From NCBI GenBank assembly GCA_024225445.1, contig JAAEMP010000023.1:1-59654 (forward strand): 59,654 bases of DNA. Direction: 5' to 3'. This document shows, piece after piece, positions 19,626 to 28,374 of the stretch. The DNA comes from Hyphomicrobiales bacterium (GTDB lineage: Bacteria; Pseudomonadota; Alphaproteobacteria; Rhizobiales; Rhizobiaceae). Numbering within the stretch: the first letter of the stretch is position 1; each line of letters begins with the position of its first letter. The translations under genes were made by a program, and so were the position numbers. Under the pieces are notes generated by a model, which searched no databases, was not told the DNA's origin, and saw only the letters and a list, made by a program, of their open reading frames with translations.

Positions 19626-20489
19626 ATGCGTCACAGTCAATTAAAGGCATTTCACTACGTTGCTCTTTATTCCGGTTTTTCAAACGCTGCAAAAGAACTG
19701 TTCCTGACCCAGCCTGCTGTCTCGGAGCAGGTACGAAAGCTGGAGCAGGATCATGACGTACTGTTGTTTCATCGCAATCGCAAACGGGTAAATCTCACGC
19801 CGGAAGGTGAACACCTGTTTCTTTTGACCAAGAAGTATTTTGAAATCGAACAACAGATAGATGAATATATTTCCCAGGCCCGCGCCACCGTTGACGGGAC
19901 GTTGCGGATCATTGCCGATTCTGCTTATCACGTTACCGATATTCTCGGCAGTTTCAGGGCTCAATATCCCAAAATATTTGTCTCGCTTCGAACCGGAAAC
20001 TCCGAAGAGGTGTTAGAGAAGTTAAGATCCTACAATGCGGAAATAGGGATCGTTGGCAGCCTGCCTGCCGGAAATGATATGGAAACACTGGATCTGGGCT
20101 CAACTGAAATCGTCGCGTTTGCCGCGAAAAATTTCCTGCCGTTGAAAAAAGCCAGGATGAAACTGACAGAACTGGCAAAAATGCCACTGGTATTTCGCGA
20201 GCCGGGATCCAAAACCCGCCAGAAGCTGGAAAGCGAAGCCAGAGAGCGCGGTGTCACCCTTTCCCCGGCAATCGAGGCGGAAGGCCGTGAGGCAGTACGC
20301 GAGGTGGTTGCCTCCGGTGCCGGCATTGGATTTGTTTCAAGGGCGGAATATGGCAATGATGAACGGCTTGCCCTGATTGACCTGGAGGATATTGATATCC
20401 GCATGAGCGAAACCCTGATCTATTGCGCACAGCGTAGCGATGTAAGGGTCATCCGTGCTTTCATGGATTTTGCAAATTCCAGACAATAA
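19626..20489 (+). CDS. LysR-family regulator of the phosphonate operon
   Basis: A 287-residue LysR protein. The N-terminal winged helix (residues about 1-60, LTQPAVSEQVRKLEQ) is followed by a substrate-binding domain (about 90-285). It is divergent from phnW with a 119-bp AT-rich spacer, the usual place for LysR autoregulation and activation. The inducer is probably 2-aminoethylphosphonate or a pathway intermediate. Confidence 0.88.
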   Translation: MRHSQLKAFHYVALYSGFSNAAKELFLTQPAVSEQVRKLEQDHDVLLFHRNRKRVNLTPEGEHLFLLTKKYFEIEQQIDEYISQARATVDGTLRIIADSAYHVTDILGSFRAQYPKIFVSLRTGNSEEVLEKLRSYNAEIGIVGSLPAGNDMETLDLGSTEIVAFAAKNFLPLKKARMKLTELAKMPLVFREPGSKTRQKLESEARERGVTLSPAIEAEGREAVREVVASGAGIGFVSRAEYGNDERLALIDLEDIDIRMSETLIYCAQRSDVRVIRAFMDFANSRQ

Positions 20490-20548
20490 GCCCGGACAGT
20501 TTTCGTCCGCACCCCTCCTGTTTACACCAGAGTGCAAGTCATCATTAA

Positions 20549-21409
20549 TCATCCCAGTTCAAAGGTCGTTATTCCATAAGTCTCTGAAACAGGCAGTGGT
20601 GCAATTGATCCGCGATACATTCTTGCAGTTTCAAAAACCGGTTGAAGTCCATGCTCTCTTGCCATTGAGCATGCAGCGCTGTTTGCCTCCGGTACGTCCA
20701 GGGAGACCTCGCTGTTTTCGGGCACATCACGACACAATTGCTCAAACAGCCCACGCGCCAGTTTGGTATTTCCGGCAAACAGCGGGCCGATCTTGTAACC
20801 TGACCGGCATTGCCTGATAGTCCCGTATCCGGCGAGTTGCTGGTCAATTACCGCTATCTTCGTTCTGCGTCGGGGAAATTTCCCGGAATCTGTCCAGGCG
20901 CGGATAAAACTGTCCCGGGCCACGGGGAAAAAACGATGATCATAATCAAGTAAATCACCAATGTCTGATGGCACAAAATTCCTGATATTACTCTGCGGTC
21001 CCCGAGGCGACCTGATGTCGGGCACTCCGGTGAAGCGAATATTTCTCCCATTGTAAACAAACCCGCTTTTCCTGTAGTTTTCCTGTTGATCAACCACGCC
21101 GTCCAGACCGATTGTCCGCTCCCCCAGATGTTCCATTCCGGCATTCCAGACGGCTATGCCTGAACCCCTGCCCCGGTAATCCGGGTGTACAATGTAAAAT
21201 CCAAGGAAACCATAATCCTTCGAATAATTTACCACTGAAATCGATGCAACAGGCTGGTCATCGATCCAGCCCATCAAAAACCCTGCCGGATCAATGCCAT
21301 GAAAAACATCCAGATCATCCAGCCCCGGATTCCAGCCCTCACTGGCCGCCCATTCCACCGCAATGGCAAATTCCTCTTTGCTGGCCGACCTTATTTGAAA
21401 GTCACTCAT
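20549..21409 (-). CDS. Two-domain GNAT acetyltransferase
   Basis: A 286-residue protein with an N-terminal GNAT domain (about 4-130; acetyl-CoA loop VHPDYRGRGSGIAVW) and a C-terminal half that resembles the second domain of tandem GNAT proteins (about 140-280). The substrate is unknown. A link to phosphonates (amino-alkylphosphonate acetylation) is conceivable but not supported by motif. Confidence 0.75.
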   Translation of the reverse strand: MSDFQIRSASKEEFAIAVEWAASEGWNPGLDDLDVFHGIDPAGFLMGWIDDQPVASISVVNYSKDYGFLGFYIVHPDYRGRGSGIAVWNAGMEHLGERTIGLDGVVDQQENYRKSGFVYNGRNIRFTGVPDIRSPRGPQSNIRNFVPSDIGDLLDYDHRFFPVARDSFIRAWTDSGKFPRRRTKIAVIDQQLAGYGTIRQCRSGYKIGPLFAGNTKLARGLFEQLCRDVPENSEVSLDVPEANSAACSMAREHGLQPVFETARMYRGSIAPLPVSETYGITTFELG

Positions 21410-21463
21410 TCAACAGCTCCTGTTCATCGCGGCTTTTTACACAAGATAGTGGCACAATACCGC

Positions 21464-22468
21464 TCACCTGAGCACGCGATTGAGTTCCACCTGATGCAGG
21501 TTTTTTTCCTGTCGCTCGCGCCAGGCCACGTAACAGCCCGCCCCGGCAATAATCGACATTCCGGCGAATGACAGAAAATCGGGAATATCACCCCATATTA
21601 CCAGGCCCCAGAATGTGGCAAATACCAGATAGGAATAATCAAACGGTGCAAGCCAGCTGGATTCCGCCCTCTGATAGGCCCTGGTCAGGCCGATATTTGC
21701 CGTAAGATTGAGACAGGAACAGGCAATAACGATCCCGGCAACATAGATGCCCAGTGGATGCCAGCCGCTAAACAGGTAAGGCCAGCTCACCGCAAATTCT
21801 TCAGGGCTGGCAATTGTCGTAATGGCAATCCCTGTCACGCCGACAATAATAAATGCAACCGAAGCACCAAAAGCCAACGCAACCGGGTGCTCTTCACGGC
21901 ACAGTTTTCTCGTCGTCAGGATGGTCGCCGCATAACACAATCCGGCCGCCACCGGCATTAATGCATATAGCTGGAAGTCGGCTGTGCCGGGTTTTAGTAT
22001 CAGTATGGTACCCGCAAATCCTGCCATGATCGCCATCACCCGTCGCGGCCCGACTTTCTCACCCAGTACCAGGGTCGATAATACACCGACAAATATCGGA
22101 AACACATAAAGCCCGGCAGCAATCTGGGATAGTTTCAGGAATGGAACAGCGCCGAAGAAAAAGATCATCGCCCCGACCAGGAACAAACTGCGAAGCGCCA
22201 CCGCCCAGATACGCTTTGGAAGGGGATGAAAACCGCCACGGTAATAGCGCGACAGCAGTAAAACCAGTACAAGATTGCAGCTGGAGCGCAGCAATTGGAA
22301 CTGCCACAGCGAAACCTCGCCGCTAGTCAGTTTGATCAGCGAATCCTGGAAACCAAGCAGAGCCAGCGCACCGATCATCAGCATCGCTGCCAGCGCCGGC
22401 CGGTCTTCGTGGGTATCAACAGCATATCCCTCGTCAATTGACGAGGCCGGGTTTTTCACATCAACCAT
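21464..22468 (-). CDS. EamA/DMT-family membrane transporter
   Basis: A 334-residue drug/metabolite transporter with ten predicted helices in two EamA repeats and a polar N-terminus of about 22 residues. It is 55 bp downstream of nothing coding on its own strand that clearly fits a pathway; the substrate is unknown. Confidence 0.82.
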   Translation of the reverse strand: MVDVKNPASSIDEGYAVDTHEDRPALAAMLMIGALALLGFQDSLIKLTSGEVSLWQFQLLRSSCNLVLVLLLSRYYRGGFHPLPKRIWAVALRSLFLVGAMIFFFGAVPFLKLSQIAAGLYVFPIFVGVLSTLVLGEKVGPRRVMAIMAGFAGTILILKPGTADFQLYALMPVAAGLCYAATILTTRKLCREEHPVALAFGASVAFIIVGVTGIAITTIASPEEFAVSWPYLFSGWHPLGIYVAGIVIACSCLNLTANIGLTRAYQRAESSWLAPFDYSYLVFATFWGLVIWGDIPDFLSFAGMSIIAGAGCYVAWRERQEKNLHQVELNRVLR

Positions 22469-22678
22469 AAAATTGCCGGATCAATGGGTGGAAAACTCAC
22501 CTTAATTCCACTTTTCAACAGCGGTCAAGCAACAAATCAACAGTTCAGGGCGCCAGCAGGCAGAACTGGCGCCAATTTGATTTCATTGCTGAAAAATATG
22601 TTGCTCATTGAAAATAGTCACGAAAAACCGGAACAGGGCAGCATATCGCGCAAGGCCAAAAGCCGGTCTTCGCCCGGA

Positions 22679-23812
22679 TTATTGTGGATCAAAGGTGATC
22701 AGCCCGGCGGCCTCTTCAGAATGGGGCGGTACGGCCATCGGACAGGCATAGCCCTTGATGATCTCAAGATCATAAAGTTCGCCGATAGCCCCATCAATGC
22801 GCAGCCAGTCAACGCATGATCCCGAATTCAGATCAATAATCTGGATACCGCACCAGGGTTCTGAATCAGCATCTTTCAATTTCTGGTCCAGTGCCAGACC
22901 CTCAAAACGTTTGTACCGGGGTTTCGACAATCCGACAAATGCGAAATTGCCGTGAAAGGCAAGCCCGCGCAAAAAACCGGGACAAAAAGCTCGTGGTTCA
23001 AAAGCACCATTGCCGTTGCTGCCGATTTTTATCACTCCCAGTTCGCCGGTCCCCGAATTGAGCATCCACAATTCACCTTTGTACATGCGCGGCGAATGCG
23101 GCATCGACAGGCCCTTACAGATGATCTTATTGCTGTCTACATCGATAACAATCCCGCCATCCGCCCGCCGGTCGCGCCAACCGTCAATAGTGTTGGAACG
23201 CGATACAGCAGTCACATAACGCGGTTTGTCATCTTCCATTGCCAGTCCATTGAGATGACAGCGATCCTCATCAACAAGATCCGAGATAAAGGACGGTTTC
23301 CAAACCAACTCAAAGCTGTGGCGCGGGGAAACCGTAGCCAGGCAGTTATATCTTGTGTTGATAAACAGCGGACGACCATCCGCATCAATGCCGACATCAT
23401 GGGCATCAAGAGAACCGGTCACATGGACAATACGCGGTACAAAACAAGCATCGAACTGGTTGTTGACCTGCTGGTCTTTTTCCAGCACATTTTCAAATCG
23501 CATGATCTGAAACCCGCCGGTGAGTGTTAATCCGCCATGCCTGTCGCAACACAGCCCCATCGGTTTTGGCATGGCTGCCTGATGAATATTGATGCCACCA
23601 TCCTGGTTGCGACCGACAAAATACAATAGCCCGGATTGATAGGAGGAGAATGCTATCGAGATACCGGATTTTGCCAGTCGGCGAGACAGACCGGCTGACA
23701 CCGAATATCCAACTTTACCAGCCTCGCCATTTTTCTGCTGATCACTATTGCCCGGCGGGTTGCTGGAATTATCAGCCTGATTACCCCCTGATGCGTCCGC
23801 TTGTTTATTCAT
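22679..23812 (-). CDS. TIGR03032-family conserved protein
   Basis: About 377 residues. The TIGR03032 hallmarks are all present: GISIAFSSYQSGLLYFVGR, PMGLCCDRHGG, LMRFEN-like IMRFENVL, DIGIDADGRPLFINTRYNCLA, DRCHLNGLAM, YVTAVSRSNTIDGWR and LSMPHSPRMYKGELWMLNSG. A polar 40-residue leader precedes the beta-propeller-like body. ATG 23812 is preferred over an upstream GTG. The function of the family is not established; members often neighbour capsule or repeat-protein genes. Confidence 0.85.
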   Translation of the reverse strand: MNKQADASGGNQADNSSNPPGNSDQQKNGEAGKVGYSVSAGLSRRLAKSGISIAFSSYQSGLLYFVGRNQDGGINIHQAAMPKPMGLCCDRHGGLTLTGGFQIMRFENVLEKDQQVNNQFDACFVPRIVHVTGSLDAHDVGIDADGRPLFINTRYNCLATVSPRHSFELVWKPSFISDLVDEDRCHLNGLAMEDDKPRYVTAVSRSNTIDGWRDRRADGGIVIDVDSNKIICKGLSMPHSPRMYKGELWMLNSGTGELGVIKIGSNGNGAFEPRAFCPGFLRGLAFHGNFAFVGLSKPRYKRFEGLALDQKLKDADSEPWCGIQIIDLNSGSCVDWLRIDGAIGELYDLEIIKGYACPMAVPPHSEEAAGLITFDPQ

Positions 23813-23921
23813 GTGCCCACCAAGTCCCGTCCACCGGCTTTGCCCCACTGGCTATCCTGTTGTTCATTTTCTTCAAAATTCCTTTTGTCTGTTCGCGCCG
23901 TTGCAAACGATTAAAAGCTTT

Positions 23922-24509
23922 CTATCTTAACTTGTCAAAGACAGCGGTAAATCCTTTCAGCGCCAGCGGTATCTGGAACTTCTTGCCATTCATCGCAGCA
24001 AAGCTCACCTTCACAATGTCACCCTTTTTCATCGACAACAATAGTTTCTCAGTCAATCCGGTTCTGGCGAATAATCCGGTGGCATCACTGGTTTGCAAAA
24101 CCAGCGAATGAGGTTTTCCATCATCAATTTGTATTTGAACAGCAGTTGTGAGGTCCAGTCCGTGGGGAAGCTGCACACGCAAGACATTATCCGATGTGGC
24201 AAATTTCTGTTCCCACGGAGCAACAGACACTGCCAGCAAAGTCTGACCACCCTTCTTGGTAACAATTGTAATGGACGCCTGACAGACCAGTGCACCATCT
24301 TCACCGGTCGGTTTGCAACCCATTGTCCAGTTAGTGGAAATGAACTGTTGTTCCTTCACCGGCGTCGACCCGGGCTGATCTTTTGATGTCTTTGCGGTTC
24401 CCTGCGCCCCGGTACCGCCCGCAGCGACAAATGTTGCGAATGTTGCCAGAAACACGACTGTTACTGCCGGAAAACGCTGCAATAATGATTTCAATAATAA
24501 TACTGGCAT
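23922..24509 (-). CDS. Invasion-associated locus B (IalB) family exported protein
   Basis: A 195-residue protein with a long hydrophobic leader (about 1-35) and an IalB domain starting at STNWTMGCKP and ending PLALKGFTAVFDKL, with a cysteine pair (WTMGCK, VCQASI). GGAGGGAATT precedes the ATG. IalB proteins are widespread periplasmic proteins in alphaproteobacteria; the molecular role is unclear. Confidence 0.85.
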   Translation of the reverse strand: MPVLLLKSLLQRFPAVTVVFLATFATFVAAGGTGAQGTAKTSKDQPGSTPVKEQQFISTNWTMGCKPTGEDGALVCQASITIVTKKGGQTLLAVSVAPWEQKFATSDNVLRVQLPHGLDLTTAVQIQIDDGKPHSLVLQTSDATGLFARTGLTEKLLLSMKKGDIVKVSFAAMNGKKFQIPLALKGFTAVFDKLR

Positions 24510-24609
24510 GGATAATAAATTCCCTCCCTGTGAGAAGCCATTCTATGATTTTCCATTTTAAACATGCAAGCCGATACTGAAACAAATCACTAAAAATCAT
24601 GAAAGCCTC

Positions 24610-24640
24610 AAAAAAAAGGGCGCTTAGTAATTCCGCGCCC
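24610..24640 (-). terminator. Rho-independent terminator of the upstream periplasmic-protein gene
   Basis: On the minus strand GGGCGC (24640-24635) and GCGCCC (24623-24618) pair around an 11-nt loop and are followed directly by a run of Ts (24617-24611). It lies about 44 nt after the stop of the minus-strand gene at 24684 and before ialB. Confidence 0.75.
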
Positions 24641-24683
24641 ACCAGTTTGTTCAAGGCCACTGGGGCCCCAGGGAGAAATTCGT

Positions 24684-25346
24684 TTACCGGGTTTTCTTGA
24701 CTTCACCCGCAGGTGTAGTGGCGGCATCGGCAAATTGCTTCATCCAGCTAAACGGATTGAACATATTTGCCGCACTTTTCGTGGTGTCGGTGCCATAACC
24801 TTCAGCAATTGCAGAAGCCAGTTTGGTATAGGCATCGGGATTGGCCATTTGCAAAAAAGGCCTTGGGTTCATTTCATGCATGTAGGTAGCCGGCTGCATC
24901 CAGTGGGTTATCGTCTTTGTATCAGTGACAACCTTCATCAGAGGCTCATAAGTGGATGGATCAACATAAGACAACCAGGTCCCTGGCTCCATAAACTTCA
25001 TGTAATAGACGGGGGTCATGAACTTCGCGTAGAACTGTGGATTGGTCACCGTCATGTGGACCCTGGAATGGGTGTTGGGATCGATAGCCTTGGCCCAGCT
25101 CCTGGGGTCGGCCGGATCAAATTCGATCATCTCGCCCGGCTTCACATCGCCTGCGGCATCAGTCCACATCGAGGAACCAAACATATTGAATATCGTTGAG
25201 GGCGCATCTGTTGGCTGTTTGGCCGCAGCAGCTTCGCTCTTTACCGGCGTGGCTGCAGCCACGATAGTATTCTGTGCCTGCACAACCGGCGCTGTTGCAA
25301 GAAGCGTCGCGATCCCAATTGCCATCGTCGTAAATTCGATTCTCAT
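24684..25346 (-). CDS. Periplasmic protein with short P-x-x-Y/W repeats, function unknown
   Basis: About 220 residues with a signal peptide (MRIEFTTMAIGIATLLATAP, cleavage near VQAQ). The mature part contains about six degenerate 12-15-residue units with a proline and an aromatic, for example DPRSWAKAI, NPQFYAKFM, TPVYYMKFM, DPSTYEPLM, QPATYMHEM, NPDAYTKLA. ATG 25346 is chosen because AGGAG lies 9 nt upstream. It is a single-gene unit with its own terminator. No family is recognised; the repeats suggest an extended surface or periplasmic scaffold. Confidence 0.65.
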   Translation of the reverse strand: MRIEFTTMAIGIATLLATAPVVQAQNTIVAAATPVKSEAAAAKQPTDAPSTIFNMFGSSMWTDAAGDVKPGEMIEFDPADPRSWAKAIDPNTHSRVHMTVTNPQFYAKFMTPVYYMKFMEPGTWLSYVDPSTYEPLMKVVTDTKTITHWMQPATYMHEMNPRPFLQMANPDAYTKLASAIAEGYGTDTTKSAANMFNPFSWMKQFADAATTPAGEVKKTR

Positions 25347-25914
25347 AGCTTTCATCTCCTGCCTTTTAAAGTTCAATTCTTTGAGGTTGGTATCCTGGCT
25401 GGCTTATTAACAATCCCGTTAGTCACCCAAAATTTAAGACAATAGATCGGATAACCATCGCATCAAATGAATGTAAATTACAATATATGCAAATAATCGA
25501 ATGTGTAAATATGTTTTTCGTGTGACAATTCACCACACGGCTTAAATCAGATTATTACGTATCCAGTTCAATGGATTAGGTGACATTTCATGCTGGCAGG
25601 CACCGGACAACCGATTGAAATAGATGCTGACGATCAGGAAAATCAGTGGACGGTGGGAAAAGGATTGATAGCTACCATGATCCGATTAACTGGCACTCGG
25701 GGATTTTGCACACAACAAGAGACATCAGAGATGGCCGGATTGGAATGTTTGCTTCCGGGAACAGTTACAGATTGCCGGCTACCATTGCAACGTCGGGGCC
25801 CAAAGAGTGTTCGATCACTTGCAGTAAATAATGTCGGAATCAGAATAACCCGGAACCGATGAACTCCAGCTCACCATAACATGGGTCTTGTGACCTTTTT
25901 CCCTGCAGAACTCC
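25347..25914. other. Non-coding or decayed stretch
   Basis: This 568-bp stretch holds the promoter side of the periplasmic-protein gene and, at 25590-25862, plus-strand open frames in two registers with no recognisable family. They may be remains of a decayed gene next to the IS110 scar. No RNA gene was recognised. Confidence 0.4.
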
Positions 25915-26486
25915 TCACCGAATTCCTTCATCTGCCTTCACCAGTACCTCGCATGCCTCATCAATAGCCTTGATGTCAGCCTTAATCTGCCTCAAACGCC
26001 GGGTAACCTGACGCTTAAGAAGCGGTGAGACAATATTGTGTTGCCGGTTCTTTGCAGCTGTTCTGTCTTTAGCCAGCGCATGACGTGCGATCACCAATTC
26101 ACCAAGTTCGGCAAGGGTTTGGCTCTTGATTACACTGTGTGGGGGTTCCATCAATTCGCCAAACTTCGCCAGCATCAACGCATCTACCCGGTCAGTCTTG
26201 GCCAGCTTGCCGGTAGCTTGTGCAAACTGTCTCGCCTGGCGCGGGTTAACTTTGGAAAAAGCTAATCCACGATCACCAAGAAAGCGTTCCAGCCGATGAT
26301 GATAGGCACCAGTGGCTTCAAACACAATCAGCTTTACTTTAATTGCACTGAGCCATCTGACCAGAGCCTTATGGCCTTTGTTGTTATTGGTGAATTGCTG
26401 ATACTGATCACCTGGATATGCGGCCACATCCAAAAGGGCTTTCGAAACCCCTCTCAGCGATCAATTCCAATGGTAAGTTCTTTCAT
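25915..26486 (-). pseudogene. IS110-family transposase remnant, frameshifted and 3'-truncated
   Basis: The N-terminal DEDD domain of an IS110 transposase is readable: the start encodes MKELTIGID, then the frame shifts by one, and translation continues with SKALLDVAAYP, LIVFEATGAYHHRLERFL, NPRQARQFAQATGKLAKTDR and DALMLAKF. It stops after VKADEGIR, so the C-terminal Transposase_20 domain is missing. The element is dead. It lies at the left side of the respiratory island. Confidence 0.85.
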
Positions 26487-26570
26487 CTTTTCATATGTCC
26501 TATGCTTGTCATTCGAGCCTTGTTACTCGAGTATCCGTTCAGGCCTCATAGAAAAGACGGGGGTGATCAT

Positions 26571-26660
26571 ACTCTAGCTCGGCCCTTCAAAAGGCCAGCA
26601 TTTCCACGATCCATCCCCCGCCGCTGGCAGCGAGAAGGCCTCTCGCCGCCAGCGGTTCTT
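26571..26660. other. Hairpin-rich region upstream of the IS110 remnant
   Basis: CCGCTGGCAGCGAGA (26621-26635) and TCTCGCCGCCAGCGG (26641-26655) form a near-perfect 15-bp stem, with smaller hairpins on both sides (GGCC..TTCAAAAGGCC; GGTTCTT/AAGAACC). In IS110-group elements the non-coding end upstream of the transposase encodes the bridge RNA. This may be a relic of it, or just a terminator-like repeat. The remainder of 26487-26870 shows nothing recognisable. Confidence 0.35.
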
Positions 26661-26870
26661 CATAGCAAAAGAACCGGGATTATCATAAGACAAGCATTTC
26701 CGGCTAAGTGTCCAACCCGAAACTCTAAGCAGGTTAGGTAAAAGGGGAGCTGTTTTTTACCTTACTGGGGCGCACTCTTTGTCGCTCAGGCCGTGAAACC
26801 GCTCTGGCAGATCAGGGCATCTCGTCGGCACCCTCTTGAAAGCGGGGCGCTCTGGCATTACGGTTCCATC

Positions 26871-27596
26871 ATGACCTACCTCCTCGCCGTCATCGCCGGC
26901 ATCCTCGGTGCCGCTCTCGGATGGATTGCTGCCGCGGTGCTGGCATTGCTGATCGGTGACCTGCTCGAAGTATCGAATTTCGAAGGCGGGCTCGGAATGC
27001 TGGCCGTTTTGGGCATCGGCCCAATTGGCGGTTTGGTCGGCCTCGTGGCCAGTGTCTGGTTCACCTTGCGCTGGCGCGGACATGTTGGTCTTGGTGCCGT
27101 TGCCTGGCGCATTCCGGTCGTGATCATGGCCACCGCCAGCCTGGTCGCAGGCGCTACGTGGTACTTTTACGAGACGCGCGCCAACCTCTCGACATCGCAG
27201 GGCGGCACGCCACGTCTGGAGTTCGAGATTCGCCTGCCGCCGGGCACTGTCCCCACCCCACCTCTGAGCCGCATACGCATCGAGCTTAACACCGAGCGCA
27301 ATCGCATACCCGGACTGATATTCGACAGGGCTGGCCGCCAGGAGGGCGATCAGCTCATCATTGCCGGCTCGGTCGAATTGCACTATCGCTCGAGTTGGCG
27401 GTTGCTGGAACTGATCATGGCACCCGACGAGCCGGTTCACATCTTCGATTTGAAGCTTGCCCCCAGCCCGCGACACATGAAGGATTTCGGCCCCTGGCGC
27501 CGGGTCAACTTCATTGCCAGGGGGGCCGAGCAGCCGAAACCGGCAACCGATGCCGACGCCTATGAAATTAGAGCGCGCGTGGTCTATCCGGGGTAG
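26871..27596 (+). CDS. GC-rich two/three-TM membrane protein, unknown
   Basis: About 241 residues from ATG 26871 (an upstream in-frame ATG at 26793 gives an atypical leader). Three hydrophobic segments (about 2-27, 40-65, 80-98) precede a soluble domain of about 140 residues with regular beta-strand character. The codon choice is markedly GC-rich compared with all neighbours, which also creates a long spurious antisense frame. This suggests recent transfer from a high-GC genome. No family is recognised. Confidence 0.6.
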   Translation: MTYLLAVIAGILGAALGWIAAAVLALLIGDLLEVSNFEGGLGMLAVLGIGPIGGLVGLVASVWFTLRWRGHVGLGAVAWRIPVVIMATASLVAGATWYFYETRANLSTSQGGTPRLEFEIRLPPGTVPTPPLSRIRIELNTERNRIPGLIFDRAGRQEGDQLIIAGSVELHYRSSWRLLELIMAPDEPVHIFDLKLAPSPRHMKDFGPWRRVNFIARGAEQPKPATDADAYEIRARVVYPG

Positions 27597-27615
27597 AATC
27601 TCGATTTGAGGGAGT

Positions 27616-28218
27616 TCAGAAAAATTGTGACTCAGCGCCGGGCCCTTTGACCCAGACACGTCCGGCTGTTTCCAGAATATCTGCATCACCTACCGCATAG
27701 GGTGACACGTTTGGTGTTTCCGGAACGGGCAAATGTTCAGCGTTATCAAGATATTCAAAAAGAGGATTGCCGAGTTCCGGATCAATCTCACTGAAGAATC
27801 TCCGTAATGCCGCCCTTCCGTCCTCGTTCAGAAATCTGATGTTGTCCTCATCGATCTCAAGCGGTTCATTCATTGTCTTTCGCCGCCTGATGAACGTTTC
27901 CAGGCCAGATCGCGACAAGCGGTAGCCCATATACTGGGCCAAATTGCCAAGCACCTTACCAATCACGGATTCATCTTTTGGTGTTACCTGGGCCAAAAAC
28001 CGTAATGCAGAATAATGCTGGTATAGCGCAAAAGTACCGATGCCAAAAACTATCTCCTGCCTTTTCGAAGTCATGTCGGTTCGCTTGCGCATTGCCTGAA
28101 GGGCCATGCAGGAAACAGGCACATGGTCGCCAACCGCATAGCGGATGATTTCATCAGGACTGTATTCCGGGCTGCTCAGAAGACGAACGCCGTCCTCAAA
28201 ATCGGAAGAGTCTCCAGT
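27616..28218 (-). pseudogene. Decayed gene fragment, unknown family
   Basis: A readable segment of about 200 codons (GDSSDFEDGVRLLSSPEYS ... MALQAMRKRTDM ... GNLAQYMGYRLSRSGLETF ... FLNEDGRAALRRFFSEID) has no plausible start: the frame is closed by a TGA at about 28217, while the adjacent frame upstream continues with similar character (HALRTAIVTHPEELETL). It ends abruptly at the GC-rich segment. A frameshift plus truncation is the best explanation. A shorter intact gene starting at 28122 is the alternative. Confidence 0.5.
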
Positions 28219-28374
28219 TCCTCAGGATGGGTTACAATGGCTGTCCGCAATGCATGCTAATGTGCAATTGAACCCTCCGGCAGCTATTGTAGTGTTGTGT
28301 CGAACAATTTGTCGAGCCGCCCGGCAAGAAGAGATTTTTTTGATCGGCAGATGAAGCCGGTCTTTGGGACAAAG

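Noticed and set aside
25590-25862. 90-codon plus-strand frame
   Set aside because: No ribosome site or recognisable family, and a second register looks equally plausible; treated as decayed sequence.
26757-27689. 310-codon minus-strand frame over the GC-rich gene
   Set aside because: It is the antisense of a GC-rich gene, where long spurious frames are expected; the product is rich in Arg, Pro, Gln and His without domains.
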